A stretch of 64,000 nt of DNA. Origin: JBHJHP01 sp042219855 (GTDB lineage: Bacteria > Bacteroidota > Bacteroidia > Bacteroidales > UBA5342). This document shows, in pieces, positions 1 through 8,954 of the stretch. Position numbers and translations under genes: made by a program. Location of the stretch: the NCBI RefSeq assembly GCF_042219855.1, contig NZ_JBHJHP010000003.1:248001-312000 (forward strand). Direction: 5' to 3'. Below the pieces are notes generated by a model, which was not told the origin of the DNA, made no database searches, and saw only the letters and a list, made by a program, of their open reading frames with translations. Every line of letters begins with the position of its first letter. Within the stretch, counting starts at the first letter, position 1.

Positions 1-158
1 TAATTTTTGTAGTTAAGTAAATATGCCAAAAAGTACTGACGGACATGCTCTTCCGGTGTCAGAACCACAAATCGTTTTCTGAAAACATCAAAAATAAGGT
101 TTTTTTCACCTTCTTTTTTTATATTAAACGGATGATCCGGAAGATTTAATCGGGTCAT
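1..158 (-). CDS. HsdR N-terminal-domain protein, 5' part only
   Basis: The first 52 codons of a minus-strand gene that runs off the left edge; the ATG is at 158-156. The N-terminus reads MTRLNLPDHPFNIKK, followed by a stretch with FDVFRKRFVVLTPEEHVRQ. This matches, from memory, the short Bacteroidota proteins annotated as type I restriction enzyme HsdR N-terminal domain (HSDR_N_2), which have a PD-(D/E)XK nuclease-like fold and often sit divergently from holA or the AMP nucleosidase gene. It is not part of a complete restriction system as far as can be seen. Catalytic residues lie beyond the edge, so activity cannot be judged. Confidence 0.7.
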   Translation of the reverse strand, partial: MTRLNLPDHPFNIKKEGEKNLIFDVFRKRFVVLTPEEHVRQYFLAYLLNYKN

Positions 159-164
159 TTTTAC

Positions 165-172
165 TATTTTTG
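165..172 (+). promoter_or_regulatory. Candidate -7 box (TATTTTTG) for amn-holA
   Basis: TATTTTTG fits the Bacteroidota sigma-ABfr -7 consensus TAnnTTTG and lies about 40 nt before the amn ATG. The -33 TTTG element is not clear; that position overlaps the start of the divergent gene. Confidence 0.4.
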
Positions 173-210
173 AACATTCGGATAAAAACCGGGTTAAAAA
201 TAATGTTCCT

Positions 211-987
211 ATGTTGAAAACCAAAAAAGATATTGTAGAGAATTGGTTACCAAGGTACACCAAACGTAAACTGGAGGATTTTTCCAAATTCATCCTGCTT
301 ACCAATTTTAATCATTACGTGGAGTTGTTTTCAAAATGGTATGATGTACCAATAGTTGGAAAGGAAGGCAATATGCCTAACGCCTCAAATGGTGAGATAA
401 CCATTATAAACTTCGGAATGGGAAGTGCCAATGCGGCCACTATTATGGATTTATTGCAGGCCATTATGCCAAAAGCAGTGCTTTTCCTGGGAAAATGTGG
501 CGGATTGAAAAAACGGAACAATCTTGGAGATCTCATTCTGCCTATTGCAGCTATCAGGGGGGAGGGAACCAGTAACGACTATCTGCCGCCTGTTGTTCCG
601 GCATTACCTGCGTTTACCCTGCAGCGTGCCGTATCGTCTGCCATACGTGATTTTGAACGTGATTACTGGTCAGGGACTGTTTATACCACCAACAGGAGAG
701 TTTGGGAATACGATAATGAATTTAAAAAATACCTGATTTCAACCCGTGCCATGGCAGTGGATATGGAAACAGCTACTTTATTTACAGTCGGTTTTGCCAA
801 CCATATTCCAACCGGCTCTTTATTACTGGTTTCGGATCAGCCTATGATATCAGAGGGTATAAAAACAGATAAAAGCGATACCATTGTTACCCGTGACTAT
901 GTGGAAGATCACCTTAAGATCGGGATTGAGTCATTGCGGGAGATTATCATAAACGGACGTTCTGTTAAACACCTGAAATACGACTAA
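211..987 (+). CDS. amn: AMP nucleosidase
   Basis: 258 aa, a PNP/UDP-phosphorylase-fold enzyme that hydrolyses AMP to adenine and ribose 5-phosphate in purine salvage and adenylate control. Diagnostic stretches are a phosphate/nucleobase loop with FLGKCGGL near residue 92 and the ribose-binding Glu in AVDMETATLF near residue 185, followed by the SDQP segment. The length fits the short Bacteroidota form, which lacks the N-terminal regulatory domain of the E. coli enzyme. It lies 5 bp before holA and is probably cotranscribed with it; the divergent HsdR_N-like gene shares the upstream region. Confidence 0.92.
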   Translation: MLKTKKDIVENWLPRYTKRKLEDFSKFILLTNFNHYVELFSKWYDVPIVGKEGNMPNASNGEITIINFGMGSANAATIMDLLQAIMPKAVLFLGKCGGLKKRNNLGDLILPIAAIRGEGTSNDYLPPVVPALPAFTLQRAVSSAIRDFERDYWSGTVYTTNRRVWEYDNEFKKYLISTRAMAVDMETATLFTVGFANHIPTGSLLLVSDQPMISEGIKTDKSDTIVTRDYVEDHLKIGIESLREIIINGRSVKHLKYD

Positions 988-992
988 TTCAA

Positions 993-1994
993 ATGGATCA
1001 TATCTCTGTTTTAAACGACTTAAAGAACCGGAAATTTAAGCCAGTCTATTTTCTGATGGGTGAGGAGCCTTATTACATTGATCTAATCAGCGATTACATT
1101 GAGGATAATGTATTAAGTGAGATGGAGAAGGAATTCAACCAGACGGTTATGTACGGACGGGACGTGGATACGGCTTCTGTTATCAATGCTGCAAAACGGT
1201 TTCCGATGATGGCTCCCATGCAGGTTGTAATTGTCAAAGAAGCACAAAACCTTGGTAACATTGACCAGCTGGAACATTACCTGAGACAACCCCAACCTTC
1301 CACACTGCTTGTTATTTGTTATAAGTACGGAAAACTCGACAAGCGCAAAAAAGTATATAAAATGCTTGGTGATGTTGGTGTGGTATTTACTTCAGATAAG
1401 GTAAGGGATTATAAAATGGGGGATTGGATTACCGATTACTGCAGAAATAACGGTTTATCTATAACACCGAAGTCATCGCAGATGCTGGCTGAATTTTTGG
1501 GAACTGACCTGAGTAAGGTTGTTAACGAGATTGACAAACTTAAGCTGGTAATGCCCAAAGACACAAATGAGATTACACCAAAGCTGATTGAAGAGTATAT
1601 TGGTGTTTCAAAGGACTATAATGCATTTGAGTTACAGGAGGCACTCGCAACACGAAATATATTAAAAGCCAATCGCATCGTTAATTATTTTGCAGCAAAT
1701 CAGAAAAACTATCCGATGCAGATGGTCATGGTTCCGGTTTTTAATTTTTTCAGTAACCTGATGATCTTTCATTACCTGAAGGATAAGTCAGATGGATCTG
1801 TTTCAAAAGCACTGGGGATTAATCCGTTTTTCGTAAACCAGTATAAAACTGCTGCAAGAGTATATAATGCCTGGAAGGTTATGGAGGTGGTATCTTTGCT
1901 GCGTGAATACGATGCTAAAAGTAAGGGGTTCGGAAATGTATCGTCTTCTCAGGGTGATTTACTGAAAGAATTGGCCTTTAAAATTATGCACTGA
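993..1994 (+). CDS. holA: DNA polymerase III delta subunit
   Basis: 333 aa. The clamp-loader delta subunit opens the beta sliding clamp during replication. The N-terminal AAA+-like domain begins with the typical PVYFLMGEEPYYID segment near residue 18; the rest has the usual three-domain delta layout, with the lid region around FLGTDLSKVVNEIDKL (about 168-183) and the helical collar domain at the C-terminus ending GDLLKELAFKIMH. Walker A is absent, as expected for delta. It follows amn by 5 bp. The match to the family is by length and motif recognition only. Confidence 0.92.
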   Translation: MDHISVLNDLKNRKFKPVYFLMGEEPYYIDLISDYIEDNVLSEMEKEFNQTVMYGRDVDTASVINAAKRFPMMAPMQVVIVKEAQNLGNIDQLEHYLRQPQPSTLLVICYKYGKLDKRKKVYKMLGDVGVVFTSDKVRDYKMGDWITDYCRNNGLSITPKSSQMLAEFLGTDLSKVVNEIDKLKLVMPKDTNEITPKLIEEYIGVSKDYNAFELQEALATRNILKANRIVNYFAANQKNYPMQMVMVPVFNFFSNLMIFHYLKDKSDGSVSKALGINPFFVNQYKTAARVYNAWKVMEVVSLLREYDAKSKGFGNVSSSQGDLLKELAFKIMH

Positions 1995-2104
1995 ACGTTA
2001 TACCTCATTTTCATTTAATTTATTATGGCAATACCGGTGATGTTGACTCAGTCCCTGTGGCAGAGGCTGATGAGCTGAGGGTTTATTGATTTCCGGAGGG
2101 ATAA

Positions 2105-2184
2105 AAAAGAAAAAGGTAGGCCACTTATCCAAAGCACCGCCTACCTCTTTTGCTAACCTTAAATCTAATACTATGAAAAAAATC
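2105..2184 (-). ncRNA. Candidate small RNA A with its own promoter and terminator
   Basis: Reading the minus strand, a -7 box TACTTTTG (2198-2191) is followed about 7 nt later by the predicted start. The transcript would contain a U-rich segment, CATAGTATTAGATTTAAGG, and end in a hairpin with 8-bp arms AGGTAGGC/GCCTACCT (2114-2121 and 2139-2146), with a U-rich tail over 2104-2113. A second unit with the same layout and related middle sequence lies at 46365-46449. No convincing ORF is on this strand. The rest of the 1995-2544 gap shows nothing I can name. Confidence 0.5.
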
Positions 2185-2544
2185 CCACAACAAAAGTACA
2201 CAAATAATTATGTTGGACAACATGTTCGAGCATTAAAATATGTTAAAATAATGCTGTATAACATAAAAATATGTTATCATTTTTTCTGAAATGCCCGGCA
2301 TCAGAGGCGTGTAGACGAAATTAATTGTTAAAAATACACTTAAAAATAACTTTAAAACGTATAATAGTATTATATTATCCACGGAAGGAACAAATTCTGA
2401 ATGGATAAAACGGCAATAGAATAGCCATATCAACATTCCTGATTAGAACATGTTAATGTTTAAACTGCGCAAATTGGTCTGAAAATAAGGAAATCTTTGA
2501 GAAATCCCGGCTGGTTATTAAAAATGGTTTTAGTTTTACAGGAT

Positions 2545-3219
2545 ATGAATACGAGAGAACTTAAAATTGTACAAACCGGAGATAATTCAGGAACATTATT
2601 TGTCCCTGAATTAAATGAGCATTACCATTCCTACAAAGGTGCTGTGAGAGAATCACTCCACGTGTTTATTAAGAATGGGCTTGATGAAATTCAAAAGAAG
2701 AAAGAAGATATTCAGATTCTTGAAGTTGGATTCGGAACCGGTCTCAATGCGTTGTTGTCGATGGAATATGTAATGAAGCACCCCGAACTTACCTTGAGGT
2801 ATACCGCGCTTGAGAAATATCCGCTGGACTACAATCTTATAATTCAATTAAAATATACCGAAAATGCAAACAATACGGTAAAGGAGTTGTTTTCTGATAT
2901 ACATCGTGCTCCATGGAATACGGTTTCGGACATAACAGAGCGGTTTTCTCTTTTAAAGATGGAAGTGGATTTAACCGGACTGAGCCGGATGGAAAGCTGT
3001 GATTTGGTATATTTTGATGCCTTTGCCCCGGAAAAACAACCGGAGATGTGGGAAGAATCAATCTTTAAAACCATGTATGAAGCAATGAATGTAGGTGGAA
3101 TCCTTGTAACCTATTGCGCAAAGGGAGAAGTGAGAAGGCGGTTACAACGGGCCGGTTTTACGGTTGAAAGACTGCCGGGACCACCAGGAAAAAGAGAAAT
3201 GCTCAGGGCAATAAAATGA
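2545..3219 (+). CDS. mnmD: tRNA mnm5s2U34 biosynthesis methyltransferase MnmD
   Basis: 224 aa from the ATG at 2545, chosen because the protein then starts MNTRELKIVQTGD like its relatives; an ATG at 2524 or a TTG at 2497 would add a short extension. It is an SAM-dependent enzyme that methylates nm5s2U34 in the wobble position of some tRNAs, the counterpart of the methyltransferase half of E. coli MnmC. Motifs: SAM loop GFGTGLN (62-68), YFDAFAPEKQPEMW, and the C-terminal LPGPPGKREMLRA. The FAD oxidase half of MnmC is absent. It overlaps the next gene by 4 bp (ATGA). Confidence 0.88.
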   Translation: MNTRELKIVQTGDNSGTLFVPELNEHYHSYKGAVRESLHVFIKNGLDEIQKKKEDIQILEVGFGTGLNALLSMEYVMKHPELTLRYTALEKYPLDYNLIIQLKYTENANNTVKELFSDIHRAPWNTVSDITERFSLLKMEVDLTGLSRMESCDLVYFDAFAPEKQPEMWEESIFKTMYEAMNVGGILVTYCAKGEVRRRLQRAGFTVERLPGPPGKREMLRAIK

Positions 3220-5888
3220 AACATATAATCTATAAACTTTTTTCAGTTCGGATTCTGGCTTTGCTGGGACTGATTTTTGCCATTGCTATAGCAGTGGCAA
3301 CATTTATTGAGTATTACCAGGGGCTTGATGAAGCCTGGTATCTTATTTACGATGCAATATGGTTTGAATTTCTGCTCGCCTACATAGCTGTAGGTTCAGT
3401 TGTCAATATTTTTTATTCAAAGCTCTACAGAAAAGGGAAGATTGGAATCATGTTGTTTCACCTTTCAATTGCAGTTATTATTATCGGAGCCGGAATAACC
3501 CGTTTTACCGGCGAAACAGGTAATGTAGGAATACGGGAAGGAAGTTCATCAGATACGCTGCAGCTTGCTGAAACTGTTTTGAACCTGCAGGTTATTAAGG
3601 ATGGATCTGTAATCTTTGAGGACCACAAATCGGTTCGGCCAAATAAGTTTAATCAGGATTACTATGATAAAACTGTGAATATCGATGGTAACGAACTAAA
3701 GGTTCAGTCTGAAGTATATGCAAAAGGCGAGATGCAGTACCCGGTAACAAAGTTCAGGATAAGTGATCATGGTGAGGTGGCAGAAGCTTTTGTATATCAT
3801 TATGCACCAAAGTCACCAACGCAGGTAAACTTCAACGATGTTTCAGTTCTATTATCTGTTGATAAAAAGAAGGTCATCCTTCCCTTTAAGATTATGCTTG
3901 ACAGCTTTATTGTGGAACATTATCCCGGATCACAAAGTCCTTCATCCTTTATAAGTTATGTAAGGGTTAATGATCCTGAAAGAAATAACAGTTTTGATTA
4001 TTCCATCTATATGAACCATATATTAAAATACAGAGGATACAGGTTTTTCCAGGCTTCATACGATGAGGATGAGTTAGGGACGGTACTGGCGGTCAACCAC
4101 GATCCTGTTGGTTCTACCGTTACGTATCTGGGGTATTTGCTTCTTGCCCTTGGAATGTTGAAAGCCCTTACAGATAAGAAAAGTCGTTTCCTGAAATACC
4201 TTGGAAAGGTTAGAAATACCCAGATCATTTTAATTGGTTTGCTTCTTTCTGCTTTACCTCTATCAGCTAAAGCTGAATCACAGATTACACCTGAAGTCGC
4301 AAAAATGTTTGGAAAGGTCTGGGTACAGACCAATGAAGGAAGAATAAAACCAATGAATACTTTTGCCGGTGATCTGTTACGAAAAGTGAGTAGAAAAAGT
4401 GAAGAAAAGAACCGGAAGGCTGAAGGCATAATTCTGGAAATTATCAGGAACCCTTCAGCGAGTTCAGCGATACCGTTTATTTACAAGAGCGAAACAGGAA
4501 TTCCTTTTCTTGATAATAATCCGGAGAACCATATTGCGTATAACGACCTGTTTACTAATGACGGTAAATATATCCTGCAAACCGTTGTTCAGAATATTTA
4601 TCGAAAACAAGCATCCGAGCGGACTAAAACGGAGAACAATATCCTTGCACTGGATGAGCGCGCGAATATTTTTAACATGCTGCGTCAGGGCAGATTAATA
4701 AATTTGTTCCCGCTTCCCGGAAAAGCAGCGGACCAATGGGTTGATCTGAGGTCGGTGCCTGATCTCCTCATGTCTGCGGATAGCCTGGCCGGTAATGCGT
4801 TTTCAGCATTCTATATGAATTTTTTCAGTAATGATCCGGAAAAGTTTAAACAGGCCATGGACTTTGTGGATAGCTGGCAAAAACAGTTTGCATCAGATAT
4901 TTTGCCTTCAGACCGAATGCGTAACATCGAATTGCTGTATAACAAGCTGAATGTGTTTGAGCGCTTGTCGCTGTTTTACGGGCTTATCAGTTTTGTGTTT
5001 CTTATTGTTGCCATTGTTGCACAGGTGAATCGCAATAAACTTTCCCGTTATTTGTCCACAGGATTAGGCGTTCTGCTGATTGCAGCGGCCGTTTTTCATG
5101 GATTTGGTTTATTGCTTCGGGGAATAATGACCGGACATGTTCCGGTAAGTAACGGTTATGAAACTATGATTTTTATATCCTGGATCAGTATGCTTATTGG
5201 AATTTACTTCTTCAGAAAATCTGATATAACATTTGCCCTGCTTGGCCTTTTGTCTGCTTCTGCACTCATGGTGGCTCATCTTAGTTTTATGAATCCTCAG
5301 ATTACACCTCTGGTTCCTGTATTGAAATCCGTCTGGCTTAATATCCATGTAACCGTAATTACGTCAAGTTATGCATTTTTGGGAGGTAGCGCTATGCTGG
5401 GTTTAATAACGCTTTTGTTAATGTCTGTGCTTACAGAAAAAAATGCACCACGAATTTCGGGAACGATTCGTCAACTGATTGTGATTAACCGCATGATCCT
5501 GATTCCAGGGCTTTATCTGATTACCATTGGCTGTTTTCTTGGTGGGGTATGGGCAAATCAATCCTGGGGAAAATACTGGGGATGGGATCCGAAAGAAACC
5601 TGGTGCCTCGTCTCTGTTCTGGTGTACAGTCTGGTAGCGCACTTTAATCACCTTCCCGGTTTAAAGGGAAGTTTTTATTACGTTGCAGGATCATTACTGG
5701 CATTTTCCACCATCCTTATGACATACTTTGGAGTGAATTATTTTCTGGGAGGCATGCACTCCTATGCTGGTGGCGGTAGTATTTATACCCTTCCATCCTG
5801 GATATTTTATGTGGTGATTTTGCTGATAGTACTACTCATTTTATCCTATAACCGTTATAAAAAGGTGTATGCCGAAGTGGGGTGTTAA
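3216..5888 (+). CDS. ccsBA: Fused cytochrome c biogenesis protein CcsBA (ResB-CcsA)
   Basis: 890 aa inner-membrane protein of the system II cytochrome c maturation pathway, which exports and attaches haem to apocytochromes. The N-terminal third is the ResB/CcsB part with transmembrane helices near residues 10-30, 45-65 and 75-92 and a large periplasmic loop. A further helix near 335-355 leads to another periplasmic region, and the C-terminal third is CcsA with many helices and the tryptophan-rich WWD haem motif GVWANQSWGKYWGWDPKETW. A late segment with MHSYAGGG carries a conserved His. The fusion is usual for Bacteroidota. The start codon overlaps the mnmD stop. Confidence 0.9.
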   Translation: MKHIIYKLFSVRILALLGLIFAIAIAVATFIEYYQGLDEAWYLIYDAIWFEFLLAYIAVGSVVNIFYSKLYRKGKIGIMLFHLSIAVIIIGAGITRFTGETGNVGIREGSSSDTLQLAETVLNLQVIKDGSVIFEDHKSVRPNKFNQDYYDKTVNIDGNELKVQSEVYAKGEMQYPVTKFRISDHGEVAEAFVYHYAPKSPTQVNFNDVSVLLSVDKKKVILPFKIMLDSFIVEHYPGSQSPSSFISYVRVNDPERNNSFDYSIYMNHILKYRGYRFFQASYDEDELGTVLAVNHDPVGSTVTYLGYLLLALGMLKALTDKKSRFLKYLGKVRNTQIILIGLLLSALPLSAKAESQITPEVAKMFGKVWVQTNEGRIKPMNTFAGDLLRKVSRKSEEKNRKAEGIILEIIRNPSASSAIPFIYKSETGIPFLDNNPENHIAYNDLFTNDGKYILQTVVQNIYRKQASERTKTENNILALDERANIFNMLRQGRLINLFPLPGKAADQWVDLRSVPDLLMSADSLAGNAFSAFYMNFFSNDPEKFKQAMDFVDSWQKQFASDILPSDRMRNIELLYNKLNVFERLSLFYGLISFVFLIVAIVAQVNRNKLSRYLSTGLGVLLIAAAVFHGFGLLLRGIMTGHVPVSNGYETMIFISWISMLIGIYFFRKSDITFALLGLLSASALMVAHLSFMNPQITPLVPVLKSVWLNIHVTVITSSYAFLGGSAMLGLITLLLMSVLTEKNAPRISGTIRQLIVINRMILIPGLYLITIGCFLGGVWANQSWGKYWGWDPKETWCLVSVLVYSLVAHFNHLPGLKGSFYYVAGSLLAFSTILMTYFGVNYFLGGMHSYAGGGSIYTLPSWIFYVVILLIVLLILSYNRYKKVYAEVGC

Positions 5889-5980
5889 TAACTTTTTAAA
5901 ATATTAACATACTTAATGGGTGGCTTAACACACAGTTTTTGAGTGCTTTAATAGTTTTATCGCTGTGATTTTTAAAAATT

Positions 5981-7426
5981 ATGGCAATTACCTATTGTCA
6001 CAGCCAAAATATCTTACAAAATTTGTTCAAAATAGCATATATGCATCAAAAACAGTTTAATCAGGACGGAAATCACAACAATGATGTTGTAAGTCGTTAT
6101 GAGGATATGCTTTTCCAGCAAAAGATTGGATATTTTGATGTTGAAGAGTTTGAAAGTCTGACAGAATACTATCTTAATCATATGAAGGTTAAGAAGAGCC
6201 TGATTGTTGTTGAAGAAGGGTTAAAACAGCATCCCGGATCAACAAGCTTATTTTTGTGGAAAGCACGTGTTCTGCATAAAATGGGGAAATACAATACTGC
6301 CCTGGGAATCATCGAAAAACTTAGCTTTAAAATTTATGATGAAGAGGTTCTTATGCTTGAAGGAGAGCTGCTTCTGCGCATGGATAAATTTCAGGCGGCG
6401 AATGATGTTTTTGAAAATCTGCTAAAAACAAGCGATGATGAAATAGACAGAATGTGCCTGGATATCGCTTTTCTGTATATGGGGATACAGCAACCCAATG
6501 TGGCACTGTACTATCTGAAGAAGGGATTAATGCATAATCCGTTTAATATAGATCTTCTGTTTGAACTGGCACTGAATTCTGAAGAAAACGGAAAGTCGGA
6601 TCTGGCCATAACCTATCTCAATCAGTTGCTGGATGTAGATCCGTATAATGAAGAAGCTTGGTATAACATGGGAATGTCGCATAATTCCAATGAAGATTAT
6701 GATAAGGCTGTTGAGGCCTTTGATTATGCACTGGTTATTGATCCGGGCTTTTACAACGCCATATTTCAAAAGGGCATCGCCTTACTCAGACAGGACAAAT
6801 ATCAGGAAGCACTTGATTCCTTTCAGCAATTTCTGAAAACCGAAACCCATAACGAGGAAGTATTGATTTATCTGGCAGAGTGTTATGAAGGTTTGGGGGA
6901 TTATGTTTCTGCGGAACAAACCTATTATTCAATTCTGGAAGCTGAACCCGAAGTTTATGATGCCTGGATTGGTCTGGGCTTTTGCAAACAATCTACAAAG
7001 GATTACATAGAAAGTGTAAATTGTTTTAAAAAAGCTCTGGAAATGGATGAAACTGATGACGAGGCATGGACGGGAATGGCAGAAAGCTATTTTTATTCTG
7101 GTTTTAAAAGAGAAGCATCAGAAGCCTTTACCCGTTCACTAAAGCTAAATCCTGAACAGGAAGATGTGTGGGTTATGCTTATTGCTCTGCGTATTGAAAA
7201 TAATGAATTGGAGGAAGCACGTTCTGCCTTGAGCATGGCAATATCTATCATCGGTGATAATGAAAGTTTACTGGAATTGAAACGGTTGCTGGATATTCTG
7301 GTTAATGGTGAATATGCAAAAATACAGGTTGCCACAGAATCAGGAGCTGATCTTAAATTTAAAGGAGACCGGTTCAATATGGTTGATCTCAGTAAATTTA
7401 TTGATCCTGATCAGTTAAAGAACTAG
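5981..7426 (+). CDS. Tetratricopeptide-repeat protein
   Basis: 481 aa consisting almost entirely of TPR helices; at least ten 34-residue units can be followed from about residue 60 to 430, for example AWYNMGMSHNSNEDYDKAVE and the repeat with AWIGLGFCKQSTKDY. There is no signal peptide or transmembrane segment, so it is probably a cytoplasmic scaffold. An alternative start at 6041 (MHQKQFNQDG) would remove 20 residues and looks equally good. It converges with the GH43 gene, leaving 7 bp between stop codons. The partner is unknown. Confidence 0.8.
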   Translation: MAITYCHSQNILQNLFKIAYMHQKQFNQDGNHNNDVVSRYEDMLFQQKIGYFDVEEFESLTEYYLNHMKVKKSLIVVEEGLKQHPGSTSLFLWKARVLHKMGKYNTALGIIEKLSFKIYDEEVLMLEGELLLRMDKFQAANDVFENLLKTSDDEIDRMCLDIAFLYMGIQQPNVALYYLKKGLMHNPFNIDLLFELALNSEENGKSDLAITYLNQLLDVDPYNEEAWYNMGMSHNSNEDYDKAVEAFDYALVIDPGFYNAIFQKGIALLRQDKYQEALDSFQQFLKTETHNEEVLIYLAECYEGLGDYVSAEQTYYSILEAEPEVYDAWIGLGFCKQSTKDYIESVNCFKKALEMDETDDEAWTGMAESYFYSGFKREASEAFTRSLKLNPEQEDVWVMLIALRIENNELEEARSALSMAISIIGDNESLLELKRLLDILVNGEYAKIQVATESGADLKFKGDRFNMVDLSKFIDPDQLKN

Positions 7427-7433
7427 GCTGTCT

Positions 7434-8954
7434 TCACAGACTTTTGTAAACGAAATTGTCAAAAGACGTTTGTCCGTCTCCAAAACAATATATCCCCGGT
7501 CTTAGACTCATAAATCCTCCGAATACATTATGATTAAATCCGGTAGCATCGATGCTGCGTTCCAGTTTTCGCCAGTTTGTTCCGTTATCACTGTAATAAA
7601 AGCTTATTTCATTTTCATCGTTTAGTATTTTCAGATATCCGTGATCTCCGAAAGCATTTGATTCCCTTATCTTGGCATTATTCCGGTTAAATACAGTGAA
7701 CCTTGATTTACTGACTTCGATTCTCATATTACCTTCATCGTTATAAAAAAGGCACAGACCTGATGTAACGTCTCCCTTTAAGCTATACTCTACTGATACT
7801 TCATATTTACGGTCTCCGGCATTCACCAGAAGGGGCGTTGTTGACTTAAAGGAGTTGCCATTGGCATTCATAATCAGTTTGCCGTCTTCTATACGGGTTC
7901 TGTTCGCGTCATAATCGCGAAAATACTGCCATTGCAGGCCGGGTTCATCACCCGAAAAATCATCGGATAAACTGCCGGATAATTTGATTGGACTGCCGGA
8001 AGGAGACTTAATTTTATCAAAGCTTTTTATACCATCCGGAACCTTAAACCAGAGATCTTCGGTCCATTCAATGGGTAACAACAGCGTCTGCCGTCCAAGG
8101 GTTTGAAAACACTTTTCATAGCCATGATACATGATCCACCAGTTTCCTTCCGTATCATCAACCAGGGTCCCATGGCCCTGGCACCACCATCGTTCTTCCC
8201 GGCTCTCTGTGTGGATTACCGGATTGTAAGGTGAGTTTTCAAACGGACCCAAAGGTGATTTGGATCGTGCCGAAACAACCATGTGTGCTGTTGCAGGTCC
8301 TGCTGTTCCTCCTTCAGCAACTGTAAGGTAGTAAATACCATCTTTTACCGTCATTTTAGGTGATTCCAGACAAAAACACTCAGTGCTCCATTCTTTAGGA
8401 TATTGCCAGCCATCGTATACATGTTCCGGTTCACCCTGAACGGACAAGCCATCTTCCGAGAGTCTGACGATAAACCCCTTAGACAGGTAGAGATAACGGT
8501 TCCCCTCGATATCTGTCATGTGTCCGGGATCGATAAACCCTCTAAGATTCAGATCAATGGGATCGGACCACGGACCTGCCGGAGAATCTGCAGTGACAAC
8601 CCAGTTTGTGCCGCCTGCAGGAAAGTAGATAAAGTAGCGGTTATTGTATTTTATAAAATCAGGTGCCCATACAGATCCGACATAGCGGTGCAACGCATGC
8701 GAAATCCTTTCCCAGTGTATCAGGTCTTTGGAATGCCATATCAGTAATCCGGGATAGTACTCAAACGAGGAGTGCGTCATATAATAATCTTCTCCATCGC
8801 GAAATACTGACGGGTCGGGGTAATCTCCTCCCAATACCGGGTTTTCAAAATATGACCCGGTCTCCTGGTGCGAAGGATCAGCTTTTTCAGTGGAAAGATT
8901 ACATGAACTCAGGACTAATACAGCTATGACAGACCATAATATACTATTCTTCAT
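7434..8954 (-). CDS. GH43-family glycosidase, lipoprotein
   Basis: 506 aa. A signal peptide with lipobox LVLSSC (Cys18) predicts a lipoprotein. Residues about 35-315 form a five-bladed GH43 domain with the signature GGDYPDPSV (43-50), carrying the catalytic Asp. Residues about 335-505 are a concanavalin-like C-terminal domain of the beta-xylosidase type (starts SDDFSGDEPGLQWQ). Family members are alpha-L-arabinofuranosidases, beta-xylosidases or endo-arabinanases; the neighbouring pectate lyase favours arabinan or rhamnogalacturonan side chains, but that is inference. Its start overlaps the lyase stop by 11 bp, so the two are translationally coupled. Confidence 0.85.
   Translation of the reverse strand: MKNSILWSVIAVLVLSSCNLSTEKADPSHQETGSYFENPVLGGDYPDPSVFRDGEDYYMTHSSFEYYPGLLIWHSKDLIHWERISHALHRYVGSVWAPDFIKYNNRYFIYFPAGGTNWVVTADSPAGPWSDPIDLNLRGFIDPGHMTDIEGNRYLYLSKGFIVRLSEDGLSVQGEPEHVYDGWQYPKEWSTECFCLESPKMTVKDGIYYLTVAEGGTAGPATAHMVVSARSKSPLGPFENSPYNPVIHTESREERWWCQGHGTLVDDTEGNWWIMYHGYEKCFQTLGRQTLLLPIEWTEDLWFKVPDGIKSFDKIKSPSGSPIKLSGSLSDDFSGDEPGLQWQYFRDYDANRTRIEDGKLIMNANGNSFKSTTPLLVNAGDRKYEVSVEYSLKGDVTSGLCLFYNDEGNMRIEVSKSRFTVFNRNNAKIRESNAFGDHGYLKILNDENEISFYYSDNGTNWRKLERSIDATGFNHNVFGGFMSLRPGIYCFGDGQTSFDNFVYKSL

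Noticed and set aside
2086..2289. Plus-strand 67-codon frame over small RNA A
   Set aside because: It reads antisense through the terminator hairpin and the -7 box, and its composition is not protein-like.
4007..4429. Minus-strand 140-codon frame within ccsBA
   Set aside because: It is fully inside a well-supported gene and has no family features.
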